Assembly: GCF_029784155.1 (NCBI RefSeq)
Contig: NC_073691.1
Span: 92,803,617 to 92,867,616, forward strand
Length of the DNA stretch: 64,000 nt
Direction: 5' to 3'
Source: Uranotaenia lowii
Lineage: Eukaryota > Arthropoda > Insecta > Diptera > Culicidae
Shown: one piece after another, positions 12,628-24,659 of the stretch
Position numbering within the stretch: position 1 is the stretch's first letter
How the letters are laid out: every line of letters begins with the position of its first letter
Translations under genes and position numbers: made by a program
Notes under the pieces: model-generated
What the model saw: the letters and a program-made list of their open reading frames with translations, nothing else
Databases searched by the model: none
Told to the model about the DNA's origin: nothing

Positions 12628-12854
12628 CAGCTTTTCTTATCTCCTGCCGTGGTCAGTTTTTCCGTATGCGAGGCCACCGAATATCCAAAGTAGGTATTGG
12701 TGGCACCATACTTGACGATCGGAAGTCGCGTTTCGAAGTTGAAGCTCTCGACGATGGTTCCCGAGGTGAGGAACAGTGCTGCCAGTAACCCGTAGGCGGC
12801 GGCATTTATTGTGCTTGGAAAAATCTGACCGGAAATGCCTCTCTGGTTCGTCAT
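12628..12854 (-). CDS. Integrin alpha chain, first coding exon
   Basis: ATG at 12854 opens a signal peptide (hydrophobic AAAYGLLAALFLTSG) followed by the mature N-terminus FNFETRLPIVKYG and the first blade of the beta-propeller, TYFGYSVASHTEK. The exon ends at a strong donor, CTG|GTAAGT, splitting a tryptophan codon. In family members this is followed by a VGAP motif in the next exon. Alpha integrins pair with a beta chain at the cell surface and bind extracellular matrix; in insects they anchor muscle and epithelia. The remaining exons are not in the window. I cannot say which insect PS-type chain it is. Confidence 0.75.
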
Positions 12855-13830
12855 TTCGATTATTCCTTATTGTGTATGGATCTTCGAATCAGAATAATGA
12901 TCACTTAACTTATTTCATTATTAGGAAGCCATTGACGCGACTCAAAAAAAAAAAAAACAAATTACACCATCCGAGAATTTTAGAGGATTTTCCTCTAGAC
13001 GAAATCTTCACAGTTCAATCTCAATTAACTCACACACAACTTTTGCAATTGGTTATTTTCGTCGCATTTGCACTTTTCACATTCACTGCTAACTACTGCT
13101 TTTTTTCTCTTTTGGCGATTTTCTCTGAATCACTTGCACTTCTGCTGCTGCTGCGGCAACAGATGGCAGGATTTTACAATTTCATACAATACGACTTCCG
13201 TAAATGATCTCGGGAAGCGAATTCTTGCGTCTAACTCACACGTAGTACCTATGTAGCTGAAAGGAAACTGATTTCCGTTTAATGGAAAACGATAAAATCG
13301 ACGAATTTATTGTTAATTGTTATACTGTAATGTGCCATGTGGGAATGTTACTCGAAGGCGAACCACAAATGATGTCCGACGATAGTTTTTCGTGCTTGAA
13401 GAAGGGATTTCAATTATTGAAGACTCTTCAATGAAAAGAGTGACACATCTTGTAGCCTTTAGGTTATTTTGCCCCGTTAAACCCCCACAGAGCAAGCCAT
13501 TTTGGAGTGCTCCTTTCGATCACTCAAAGCTTTCAAGCTGTTCATCGAGAATTTTCCGATGGAACTCAGCTTCATAGGGACAAAATTTGTAGAAGATATA
13601 AGATTAGAAAGGTTCAGCTAGGTTTAAATGAAAATAAATAAGACACTCCAAATGAAAATGATAGGGAAAACATTCAGCAGATTTAAATTTAAAATTAACA
13701 AACACACACAAAGCTCAAACTCAACGAAACGGGAATGACAGCAACTAAACGTCAGTGGAAAATGGAACGGATGTTGGGTTAGGGGGGGTTGCCAACTCAT
13801 TGACAAAAGCCTAGAAGACTTCCTTTCCAC
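12855..13830 (-). other. Integrin 5' untranslated and upstream region
   Basis: Sequence upstream of the integrin start codon on the minus strand, with an A/T tract near 12945 and a CAG-rich stretch at 13143-13163. No clear TATA box or initiator. The 143-residue plus-strand frame (12776-13207) overlaps the real exon antisense and is rejected. 13260-13830 shows nothing recognisable. Confidence 0.4.
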
Positions 13831-13835
13831 CTGTG

Positions 13836-13874
13836 CACTATGGGGCAGCTCCATACAATGAGGCGGCAAAAAGT
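13836..13874 (+). promoter_or_regulatory. 23-RSS-like left end
   Basis: Heptamer CACTATG at 13836-13842, then exactly 23 bases, then GCAAAAAGT at 13866-13874. The last matches the RAG nonamer ACAAAAACC at six of nine positions, including the central A tract. The motifs are read directly; recognition by a Transib transposase is inferred. Confidence 0.55.
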
Positions 13875-14691
13875 ATGATTAGGTGTTTTGGACTATTTTG
13901 TTATTTTTGAAAATTTTGTATGAAAATTACTATTTTAACTAACTTATAATAAATTCTTACAAGAATTTTGCATAAATAGCTTTTAAAGTACGATGCTTGG
14001 TGTTATTTTTGACCCTACTTTTTATTTCTTTTGAAAACCAGGTTTTGGATTAATTGATCATTAAATGATAAATAACATCAAGATATTTCATGAAACTCAA
14101 GAGAAAAATGTGTGAAATGATTGATCAATCATGAGAAACATTTTTTTTGACAAACCAACATCAACTTTGTTGAGTTTTTACTCATTAATGGGTAAAAATT
14201 ACCCATTTGCATGATATTTTCAGCTTTATTTGACTATAACTCAAAAAACGGTGCTTTAAGGTGCCTGGAATCTCTTTCATTGTATTTTTAGGACTTGAAA
14301 ATAGATCTTGATAGTGAAAAGAGTATGGGGAAATGCGGGGATTTTTTTTGGCAAGCCTTTAAAGTTTTTGATTTTTGAAAAAATAATTATTTACTCATTT
14401 TTATCAGAGATCAATTTAGAGTGTAAAAATTTTGAATGGTTCAAATGATAGCTTTTAATATAAGCTTTCATATGGTGTACTTTGAATTTAAGAAAAAAAT
14501 GTTTTCCATAGAAATATATGTGATTTAAATTTTTTTCTTCAACATATAAATTTTTCAATTTTTCAAAGTCTGATGTCTGTGGTGCGTTCTGTATTCAAGA
14601 TAATGAGTTGAAAAACTGGGAATATCTTAGTTAAATATTAAGTTATAAACTAGCAAAAATAAAAACGCGACCCGATAAAGTTCAGTTTTTG

Positions 14692-14719
14692 ACTTTTTGC
14701 CGCCTCAAACCCCATAGTG
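14692..14719 (-). promoter_or_regulatory. 12-RSS-like right end
   Basis: Read inward on the minus strand: heptamer CACTATG (14713-14719), exactly 12 bases (14701-14712), then the same GCAAAAAGT nonamer-like block (14692-14700). Together with the left end this gives a 12/23 pair. Confidence 0.55.
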
Positions 14720-14724
14720 CTGTG

Positions 14725-15660
14725 GCCACGCAAGCGCAAACACGCATTGAGTGCAAAGTTAACAACGTTAAATAAAAGTTAACTTAAGTATTTTAGAAGT
14801 GGAAAGTTTAAGTGAGCTTCGAGATTATTTAATTCAAGTGAGTTTATAAACCATTCCATTACAAGCACCTCTCCTAACCATAGTTCCCATCCAGGACCCC
14901 TTTTAATATTTTGCCTCAAGATTCTGGCTAAAGAATCTGGCCATAAAATCCCGCCAAGTGGGTTCAACAAAGCTTCCGTTCGCACGAGGCAAACGGGCCA
15001 GTGAATCACCGCTTTACAATCTGCTACTCTGCCATTGCCATCCTGGGTCAGGAGGATTCCAGGCAACGAATCCTACCAAGGCGACTCAACCAACTCCGGT
15101 TACACGTGGCGACTGGGCAGGTGAGCCGAAGCACTGGTCAGAGGGTCCTGACCATCCCGTGTCCATCCGCTAGTTGGGTCCACCGAATTGCCATCCCAAG
15201 AGGCAAAGGATCCAACGAACACAGTGGACAACAACAGCGGAAAATCCCCAGCAACTCAGCGTATAACAATCCATCGGGTTCCGTTGCTCTGTCGAGGAGC
15301 CTGCGGAGCGCAAGCGCTGCGGCACCATCCAGAGTACCAGCGAAAGATTGGCGTCCACCACGACGGCCAACCATAACCGCCAATCAGATTCATCTCGATC
15401 TGGTTCCAGAGGGTGTTGTTTGATCCCTTCAAACGGGTTCGTGAGAATTCAAATAACAACCCTCCGGTTCCATAGCATCGAATGGTCAATTGATGACCAC
15501 GATTGAAGACGCAGCATCGAAGGGTTCCCGTTACGGCCGGCCAGTACCAGCAGCAGCAGCGAAGCAGAACACACCCTACACACCCACACTACACGAAAGA
15601 GTAAGTTATAATACATAACATTTTGCTTTTTTTTAAATCATTTGTGTTCTTTCTTGAATA
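14725..15660. other. GC-richer unidentified segment
   Basis: 14900-15600 is clearly richer in G and C than its surroundings and holds overlapping frames on both strands, the longest 140 residues at 15001-15423 plus. None matches a family I know. A donor-like AGAGTAAGTT at 15599-15608 plus could mark a non-coding first exon, or this may be an eroded retroelement leader. Confidence 0.3.
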
Positions 15661-17440
15661 TCCGACCAGTTCCTTAAAAGCGAGAGCCGACCTTGAGCTC
15701 AAAGTGTTTCTTAAACTCTAGCTGGCCCAGCAAAAGAGGCGTATGAAGCCCACCCCAGACGGTTGCCGTGGATTGACCAGCAACTAGGGACTATTGGCGA
15801 CCTCCTTCGGAGTGAGCAAGTAATAATCTGCAACGCATCTACATGAAGCAACTTCACACAGGAAGGTTTCAACAATCACAGATTTTTTTAAATGTTAGAT
15901 TTCTCGGATTTTGTGAAAAATTTTCTAGGTCCAACAATGAAGCATTGATTTCTAGTTATCATTCGTGAAAATGATTTGAAATTTATGAAGCTCAAATGTG
16001 GATAAAGTTAGTGTGAAAATCACTTCGTTTTATTAGTATTTGAGATCCATTATGCTGAGTTACAGTGGTTACACTCTGGCGATGAACCTCGCACTTCCTT
16101 CCATGGCGACCGTCAAAAACTTGAGATTTTAGATTTTTATTTAGAAGATTGTGTCATTTTTTTTCCATAAACAATGCACAAAGTGGACTGCCACAGAGCA
16201 TGTATCGTTTGGGAACAGTTCGATTAGGTCTGGTGTGTCTATCGGGAAAAAAACCGATTAATTGATTATTTTTCGCGGAATTGAGCAAAAAATCAAATTT
16301 AGTTTTACATTCAACAATAAAAAAAAACATTTTTATGTGTTTTTTCCTTTTTTCTATTTGAATTTTTCAGAAATAATTTTGGATTTTACCCGAATTTCTG
16401 TTATGAATTCCTGAATCCGAAGTACAGCTTTTGCCAGGTAATTTATTTTAACAAAAATTGTTTTTTTGTCAATTTCACGAATCGAACGAGCTGAAATTAC
16501 CAAAATAATTATTTTTCAACTTTGTACTGAAATGTTTTTTTTTTTTTTTTAAGTAGGGTAGGGTCGTCTGAGAAAACGACTTAAGGAAGCTGCTTTCATT
16601 ATTTTAAAAGAATTTCCTTCCGTGTTAGTTTAATGCTGACTTTTAATTATTGGTCTTTCTTTCTAATATTGGTCAATGAAACTCTACAGGAAATAGATAA
16701 ATCCATTTAGTACGTTTAAGCCTATTAATGATTTATTTTACTAAGTTCCTTCATTGTCTTACTTTCGTCTTACAAAGATACCGAAATTGTCTCAACTTAT
16801 TCCACCCTCTTCAAAGATAAATTTAAAAAAAAAATCCGGTTGCGGTTCATCTATTCGAATTTTTTTTAGAGTGATAAAAGTTCAATCAACAAAAGTTTTT
16901 AAAGGAAATTTACGTTTCGTTATTCGATCATTTTGTTTTCTCTAAAGTTGCAAAAATCAGCCATATGCAAGTCTTTAAAATTAATATTTGGGTTTCGAGA
17001 TACAGCACTATTTTCATTTAAACTGTAACATATCAAACACGACAAAACACATTTGGTTGGAAATAAACTGAGAATTTATAAAAATAAAACAAACATGTGT
17101 CAAGTTTTAAGACTTCTATGGGAAGAACCAAAATTTAGTCATGGTAAATTCATAGATTTTTAAACGAATTTATTCATACAAAAATCATATTTACCACAAT
17201 CAATTTTTTATCAAATGCCATATTTATTAATCAAAACCAATGACCATGAATTCTATCTTCAAAGCATCAATATCAATTCATCCATTTTTTTTTTCGTTCT
17301 GACACTCAATGGAAATTTTTTGGATTGCTTCCCCATGCATCGTTAAAGTTTAAAAAAATCGAGGTTTTCTGTCCTGCATTTCCTAGTAGGCGTGTGCCAA
17401 ACTGTCAACATGCTTTTTTCCGACTCAGCAAATTTTATAG
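15661..17440. other. AT-rich DNA, no gene seen
   Basis: No open frame over about 65 residues and no clear repeat boundary. Confidence 0.4.
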
Positions 17441-17442
17441 TA

Positions 17443-17539
17443 CAGACCCCGTTCGAATTTGGCAACACGCCCGTACATTTTGTGTTGCCAAAATCGAATG
17501 TTGCCAAAATCGAATGTTGCCAAAAACGAACGGGGTCTG
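17443..17539. mobile_element. 97-bp mini-MITE with TA duplication
   Basis: Terminal inverted repeats CAGACCCCGTTCG, flanked by TA on each side (17441-17442 and 17540-17541), fitting a Tc1/mariner/pogo-type non-autonomous element. The interior is three copies of a TTGCCAAAA-type motif. The whole element is under 100 bp. Confidence 0.75.
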
Positions 17540-17929
17540 TAATTTGAAAGAAAAATAACAACCAAATACAGTTCAAGTGTTAAAAGTTCGCCAAAGAAAT
17601 CGTTCATGTGAAAATTACGAATCAAAATTGCTCAAGTGCATTTGAAAGAAATTTGTGGTTCAGTAAAAGTTATGAAAAACCTCATCCTGGAAACCTGGTA
17701 AAAATAGGTGTTTTGTAAATGCAGTTGTGGTTCGAGATTCATTGGATTCAGTGGCAAAATCGAGTTAATATCACCACGGAGAAGCTATAGTCAACATTTG
17801 AAGTTTGCTGAAGTCCACAGGAAATGCCATCATAGCTGGAGAAGGGTCCCGGATGGCATCAAATATATAACATGTTTGTATCTGCGTCTAGTTTTGGCAG
17901 TTTATGGTGAGATCAATCAATTATTTGCG

Positions 17930-18058
17930 TGTTAATATGCGAAATCCGTGTAAAAAAACGGTGTTAATTCGAAAATCCGCGTGAAAAGAACCGCGCTAAT
18001 TCGAAAATCCGTGTAAAAAAAGTCGCGTACAAAAATACCGCTTAAACAAAACCAGTGT
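17930..18058 (+). repeat. Imperfect ~45-bp tandem repeat
   Basis: Three diverged copies of a unit containing TTAATTCGAAAATCCGTGTA and an A-rich tract. No coding potential. Confidence 0.6.
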
Positions 18059-18060
18059 AT

Positions 18061-20500
18061 TAACAATCCATTATACAATCATACTTATATAGATAATTCA
18101 TATGGAGCGTTTAACAGGAAACTCCACGCTTCATTACTCCCCTTGATGCTTACAAGTTTTGGCCATGTTGATGTTAGAAGAATAAAGAAGAACTCGAGGT
18201 TTTCTGTCTAGCATTTGAAAATTTCACCCCGAGTAGTTATTTATTCTCATCCAGAGAATCTCTGAAAACTGGAGAAGTGTTTGTTTTAGTTTTCAAGAAC
18301 CTTCCAGTGAGCTTTTAGCAAACCAAAGTGTTAGGTCGTATCTGAGATATTGGCCCTTTATCTGCACAAACGCGCGGGATGCAAGAAACATCAAGTAAAA
18401 CGTAAGAAATGTGCAAAGTTGGAGATATGTGTGCGTGCATCCCAATTTCTATAGAATTATGTCCGTTACTCTCATTATGTGACAGCTTAAAGATAATCAG
18501 AAAGGTATGTAAAATAGTAACTTTGACGAAATGTTAAAAAAAACAGGAAGAAAAGTCTATAAAGCTGGCTGGCTTTATTTTTGTTACTACAATTTTTCAC
18601 TCAAGCTAAAAATTCTCCTTGTAGGTCCTACAGTTTTTTTGTAGTGAACGGTTCGACTTAAACATTTTACAATGTTTTCTGCCAAAAAAATTACGTTTTC
18701 TACAACAAACAAAAATTAGAGCCAAAAATGCTCCGTGTGACACATTTGCGTAGAATTAGAACGCATACCGATGCTAGTTCTACGAAAAAGTGTCACTTGC
18801 TTCACCACTTTTCCTATCATATTAAAAGCTTGTATGGTTTCTATTTTTCCCAAAAAATCAAGTTGAACCGATATTTGAGGAAAATACGCTCCTCTTTGTT
18901 TATAAAAATGTGTAGTTGGGTATAGATCTTGTAAGTTGTGCCTACCGAAAAGTGTTGGTAAAAATTTCATTATGTAAATCACTCAAGGCTCCTCGCTCCT
19001 CCTCCACCCTCTATTTTAGTATTGTTTTCGAGGAGTAACATTACATTTAGTTTAAACTCATTTTAAGAGATTTTTTTTTATAAATTTGCCTTTTTCATAG
19101 AATTTTCTCAAGTGTGACATTCTTTTGTAGAAATATTAACATAGAGACAACCACCTTGATGAAAGTTGCAAGTTCAGAACAAAGTATACTTGTTTGTATT
19201 TTTATTGGAAAGTTAAAACTGACAAGGGAACGTTTTTAGCAAAAAAGTGGAAATGACCCAAAAGTCACATGGGACAGTTTTGCTTGGAGTATTCAGCTCA
19301 GTCCAACTTAAACGCATCAACATTGGGAATTGTGAATGTTCTACAAATATCTGACACTATTTTCTATGATTTCTGAACGAAATTGATGGTTTTGCGATTG
19401 AAATGTTTTTCAGTTTGTGTCGGCAATTGGCTTCATTCGTAAGTTCTGGGATATAGATGGCGTTCATAGATGGCTTATAATTGAAATTGACATGTTCAAT
19501 CTTAAGCTCCAGAGAACAAGTCAGTGTTTTGAACATGCCGGCCGAGTAAGACAACTGCCGGCAGTATCATAATGGTGCCTGAATCACACATTGCCACATG
19601 AACACATTTGTATGTAAGTAGGAATCACTTATCAGAAAGCAAACTGAAAATTCAATCCATCATGTGTTTGCGCGAACGCCTTGAGCTCTCTAAGTAAGAG
19701 ACTTAATACCCGTGACGACCAAGCCCATGTCTGCATCGCATTAGATATGGGGCTACGTTTTATGGGTCGCTTGCCTTGCATTATCCAACTCACACACCGA
19801 TCTTGGTCCAAGAAAATAAAACCTCAAACAGTCCATAGGTTACTCCGTCTTTTATAGTCCGGATTTTTTTTATTCTTCTAAATAGATCGACAAAGCAGGT
19901 TCTCCTCGAGTTGTTCCGTGATCTGTACCGGTAAGTCGATGTTTGGCATCCGGCGAAGTGGAGCCATGTCAGCTTAAGCAACTTCACTTTAAAATGTATG
20001 TCAACAAAGAAGCACAACAAACATCAGATCAGCATCACTACTCCGTCATCTTGTTACTCCTTCCTCTTTGTTGTGAGTTGTGAGCGTTTCGAGTATACAA
20101 TTTTGAATTCCAAAGCTGGTCTGATCAAAACTGCCGGCGCTAACAGTTTTTTTTATTCTCCTCTCCATCCATATCGCCATTCGCGTATACGCCAACCACT
20201 ATAATTCCACGTTTTCTTCCTCATCGTAGTGAATATTCATATGCATATCCCCAACTTCCAGACACCACCACCCATCATTGGGCGGCCGTCTTAGAACAAA
20301 CATGCCGCCAGATATCTCAAGAATGAGCTTATCTCTGTGCCCTCCCCCCAGTATTGACGATTTCATAATTTCATGACCCTGTGATGTAATGATGATGGTC
20401 CACTCGATTTAACTGCACCGAGAAGATATCACTGATAAGCGCTCGCTTTGCAGCTTATTCTCTTGTCAACTTTCGCTTAGCCCCTTTACACTAGTAGGTA
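18061..20500. other. Non-coding DNA, no gene seen
   Basis: Only short frames under 90 residues on either strand. Nothing recognisable. Confidence 0.4.
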
Positions 20501-20539
20501 CCTAGTATAGTAGTGCAGTTGACCGGATTGATAAACGAA

Positions 20540-20800
20540 ACGATTGCACTCACACTTCAACTTATTTGTTAGTACACATCAAATCACAAATAAAAAAAAA
20601 TTACTACAAAAAAAGACCGAACGCACGGAGACACCTCTTCTTTAGAATAGGCGCAGGGCGGGCTTAAAACCGGACGGACGAACGAGCGTGCTCCTCGATG
20701 GAAGTTTAGCGGCTCACTGAACTGCCGAGAAAACCGTCCCGTCAATGGAAGAGAACGCCCCAACCAACTGACTGAAACGGACGGAATCAGCACAAACGAG
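20540..20800 (-). promoter_or_regulatory. Possible minus-strand transcription start and 5' exon
   Basis: On the minus strand the segment has initiator-like TTCAGT and TCAGTT motifs, a sharp rise in G and C, then an A/T-rich leader and a donor-like GTGAGT at about 20550. This resembles an insect promoter with a non-coding first exon and could be a distal start for the integrin gene 7.7 kb downstream. There is no direct evidence for that link. Confidence 0.25.
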
Positions 20801-21505
20801 GAAGGAATGCTGGTCTGCTTACTGGTTATTCGACGAACGAACGAAACGAGTACGCCTAACGCATGGCGCAAACGAGAGAAATTCTCATCTCACGTCTCAC
20901 TGTTTCGTTTATGTCGCATCGCATTGTTGATGTTCCGTCATTCTTTCAATGATACCTAAATTGAATAAAGTTTAAACCATTGCCATTTGATGACGTAAGT
21001 ATTATTTAGCATATAAAGTTGAAAATAATCTAGATTCTTAGTTTTATATTTAGAAAACTATTAACTTAGACAATTTTATTGTCTCCAGATCGATTTTAAA
21101 ATTCCGAAAACTAATTCTACCCGATTCTGACGTCATCATCGACACCAATATCATTGCACGTGCAAGGTTTGTTTACCTTTTTCCCCATCTGCCGTGACAT
21201 GCTGTGAAGTGATGGCATCGCACATTTAGAGATGATCGAATTGTAGCTAAAATACTGATTTCTGATCCTAGCATGCTTGATAAGTTGCAGTCCTGAGCTG
21301 AATTTAATGCCAGAATCGATAGCAAACTGTAACTAAAATCAGCGATCAATGCCGAAATGAAGCATCATTTGATGTTTTATTTTTCATGGTGACAAAAAAA
21401 GGTTTAATTGACCCTCACCCGCTCTTGAGTGTCAATATGACACTATTGGAAGTTTGGCGGTTTGTAACTTGATACTACTCTACGGCGAACCCGGTATCCC
21501 AGTAG

Positions 21506-21595
21506 AAGGTGGTGAAGGCTGGCCAGATACGCTGGACAGGACATGTTGCAAGAATGCCGGCAACTGTCCTGCAAAACAGGTGTTCGCAACGCTGA
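21506..21595 (+). pseudogene. LINE reverse-transcriptase C-terminal fragment
   Basis: A 29-residue frame ending in TGA contains IRWTGHVARMP, a motif common near the C-terminus of RTE and related LINE polymerases. It is preceded by an in-frame stop, so only a scrap remains. The Tc1 element inserted just downstream at 21613. Confidence 0.5.
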
Positions 21596-21712
21596 TAACA
21601 CATCCAGTGACATAAAGGGTGATACGGTCAAAATTTGGTCAATATCAACTTGACGAATTTCTTTCAATTTTGCATTTAAAAAACCTGAACACCCCTCATT
21701 TTGAAGGTGTGT

Positions 21713-22955
21713 TTTTTTTTTTTTAGTTGATCACCCAGGTGGTAAATCCTTTTTACGGATTGCATTCCAAGGTACGGCGAGCGACCGAGTCCCCCCAGTA
21801 TGCTACTCTGGGTCCATGGGTGCAATTGGACGACTCATGATACTAAGTACCCCTACGCCATAAAGTCCACCTGGGGCCGCAGACTTGGTTCCCACCTCGA
21901 ACTGTTTAGTACACTATGCTTCAATAGTGGGAGGTCTATTCGCGCTGATGCGCTCCAAGGCAATACTCATTAACGAGACCACTTTAAGCAAAATCTCTCC
22001 TCCTTACGATTCGACGCCTGAACTCTCCTCTAACGACTTGAGAACCGACATCTCCTCGCAGTGACTCGAGATTCCCACACAAACCTTTCCTCTTCGCGAA
22101 TTGAGGCCTGATCTCTCCTCTAACGACTCGAGATCCGACCCCTCCTCGCATCGACTCGAGGCTACCTCTCCTCTGCACGATTCAAGGCCCGATCTCTCCT
22201 CTAACGACTTGAAATCTGACCTCTCCTCGCAATGACTCGAGGTGACCCTCCTCTTGTTGATAAGGGGGCCTGGTCCCTCCTCTTACGACTCGAGACCCGA
22301 CCCTCATCATAAAGACTCGGGGTTGACCACACAAACCTCTCCACCTGAAGGTTTGAGGCCTGACCTCTCCTCTAACGACTTGAGGCCCGACCTCTTATCT
22401 TAAGGGTTCGAGGTTTGCCACCTTGCCCGTCGTGTGCCTGATCGAGAGCAGCTTATCCTAGACTCGCGCCTGTCACGGCACACACGCGGGACTTAACGCA
22501 ACGACTCGGATGATTCCCGGCGAAGACATCATCCTACTCTGACTCGAATGGCTCACCCGGCGTCGAGAGCCACTCTACCCGTGGGTATTCCCCGAACGTG
22601 GAATATCCCTTTCCCAACGATTTCCACTGCGAAGAAGGTCAAGTCTTATCCCCGCAGCTTCTGTCGTTGAGAAGCGCCCTACTCAGATACTCCCCGAAGG
22701 TGGAACATCCTACGCACGAACGCGGCGCACCCACGGCATCCGCTACGCAGAAGGTATTGTCTTATCTTTGTAGCTTCAAACCGAGGGGTCGGACGCACTC
22801 TACTCGACAGCCCCCCGTCGATGTGGTCAGTCTACTCCGACCGATGTCCGGTCTTCTTTATCCCCCTTGGCTGGCAACCCTAGGTTTTTTGGCCCGCGGA
22901 TTTTCCTGCCCGTTGTGTGCCAGATCGAGAGCAGCTTATCCTGGACTCGCGCCTG
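21713..22955 (-). mobile_element. Poly-A-tailed retroposon inserted in the Tc1 element
   Basis: The 17-bp sequence TCATTTTGAAGGTGTGT occurs at 21696-21712 and 22956-22972, flanking 1,243 bp that starts with a poly-T tract. It is therefore a minus-strand insertion with a poly-A tail and a target-primed duplication. The interior has a minisatellite of CTCCTCTAACGACTCGAG-type units (about 21990-22420) and an internal duplication of roughly 50 bp (22425-22475 and 22907-22957). No protein is encoded, so it is probably the 3' end of a LINE or a SINE-like unit. Confidence 0.75.
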
Positions 22956-22965
22956 TCATTTTGAA

Positions 22966-23361
<396 letters not shown>

Positions 23362-23402
23362 GCTCCTATTTTGATTTTGGAATTCACTCTTCAGTTGCCA
23401 AA

Positions 23403-24297
23403 ATGCCGTCCAAGGAAGAAGAGCAGCGTATTAAAATTTTTCTCGCGCATCGCGAAAAACCGAACTACTAACACGCAAAGCTGGCAAAATCGCTAAAAGT
23501 TGCCAAATCAACCGTTACAAATGTTATTAAAGTGTTTAGAGAACGTTTGTCGATAGCCAGGAAGTCTGGATTAGGGGGAAATCGAAAACCGGAAGCCGCT
23601 GAGACGACAAAGAGAGTTGCCGGTAGTTTCAAGCGAAACCCTAACCTCTCTCTCCGAGATGCCGCAAATAAGCTGGGTGTATCGTCTACAACGGTGCATC
23701 AAGCCAAAAAACGAGGCGGACTATCGACTAACAAGAAGGTGGTGACTCCAATTCGCGATGATAAACAAAATACGACGGCCAAAGCGCGATCCCGGAGGCT
23801 GTACACGACGATGCTGACGAAGTTTGACTGCGTAGTAATGGACGACGAAATCTACGTCAAAGCCGACTACAAGCAGCTTCCGGGTCAGGAGTTTTATACG
23901 GCAAAAGGAAGGGGAAAGGTAGCAGATATTTTCAAGCACATAAAACTGTCAAAGTTCGCGAAGAAATATCTGGTTTGGCAAGCCATCTGTACCTGTGGCT
24001 TGAAAAGCAGCATTTTTAAAGCTTCCTGGACTGTCAACCAAGAAATTTACGTGAAAGAGTGTTTGAATAAACGTCTGCGGCCTTTCCTGAAGAAACACGG
24101 TTGTTCCGTACTGTTTTGGCCGGATTTGGCATCTTGCCATTACGGTTAAAAGGCCCAACATGCTAGAGCTCCGCCCAATTGAGAAATACTGGGCTATTGT
24201 CAAGCGGAACCTAAAAAGACAAAAAAAAATACTGCTAAGACCGAGCAGCAGTTAAAGGCAAACTGGGTTTCTGCGGCGAAGAAGGTGGACAAAGTGA
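23403..24297 (+). pseudogene. Tc1/mariner DD37E-type transposase, broken
   Basis: Starts MPSKEEEQRIKIFLAHREK. An N-terminal helix-turn-helix region is followed by the catalytic part with VVMDDEIYVKAD and FWPDLASCHYG. An in-frame TAA lies at 23469-23471 and another at 24147-24149. A deletion with frameshift then removes sequence before RPIEKYWAIVKRNL, so the second Asp and the Glu lie about 19 codons apart instead of the expected 37. Gypsy-1 inserted at 24298, and the last codons with the stop resume at 42186-42255. It cannot make an active enzyme. Confidence 0.85.
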
Positions 24298-24298
24298 C

Positions 24299-24487
24299 TG
24301 TTGTATTATTGAAGTACCCCTCGTCAATTGAGTTCCGTGTAGAGAAAAGTATGTAGAGCTTGTAGAGAAATAAAACATGTAGAGACATTCATTCGTTCAT
24401 GTATAGTTACGCAGTAAAGACGTTAAAATAAAGTTCTAAGCTAAATTGTTATCGTTAATTCTTGCGTTTTATTGAACGACTAAAACA
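24299..24487 (+). repeat. Gypsy-1 5' LTR
   Basis: 189 bp from TGTTGTATTATTG to CTAAAACA. It contains AATAAAA and AATAAAG polyadenylation-type signals and matches the 3' copy except for one T/C change at the sixth base. Confidence 0.95.
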
Positions 24488-24500
24488 TGGTGTCAGAAGC
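24488..24500 (+). other. Gypsy-1 primer-binding site
   Basis: TGGTGTCAGAAGC directly abuts the LTR. It is complementary to a tRNA 3' end, probably a leucine tRNA judging from known 3' ends ending CTTCTGACACCA. Confidence 0.7.
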
Positions 24501-24659
24501 CATCGCGAGTTTCTAGTTTCCGGCGACATACGAAATATCGTGGAAAAGTGTAAAAGACTTTAAACTTTTCGAGCAAATTAGCATATAGTCGCGTCGGAAG
24601 GTGGCAGCCATTTTGTTTTGTTCGAGAAAAGTGAAAAGTTGAAAAAACATCCTCATAAA

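Larger units (their letters stand above)
13836..14719. mobile_element. Transib-like non-autonomous transposon
   Basis: An 884-bp element with inverted ends starting CACTATGGGG, flanked by the 5-bp duplication CTGTG (13831-13835 and 14720-14724). Transib elements, relatives of the RAG1 recombinase, are known for CACWATG-type termini and 5-bp target duplications, and both fit here. Both ends share CACTATGGGG and GAGGCGGCAAAAAGT, but the left end has 11 extra bases between them. No transposase frame is present, so it would need a source elsewhere. Confidence 0.75.

Noticed and set aside
12776..13207. 143-residue plus-strand frame
   Set aside because: Antisense to the integrin exon and its 5' region; no recognisable domain.
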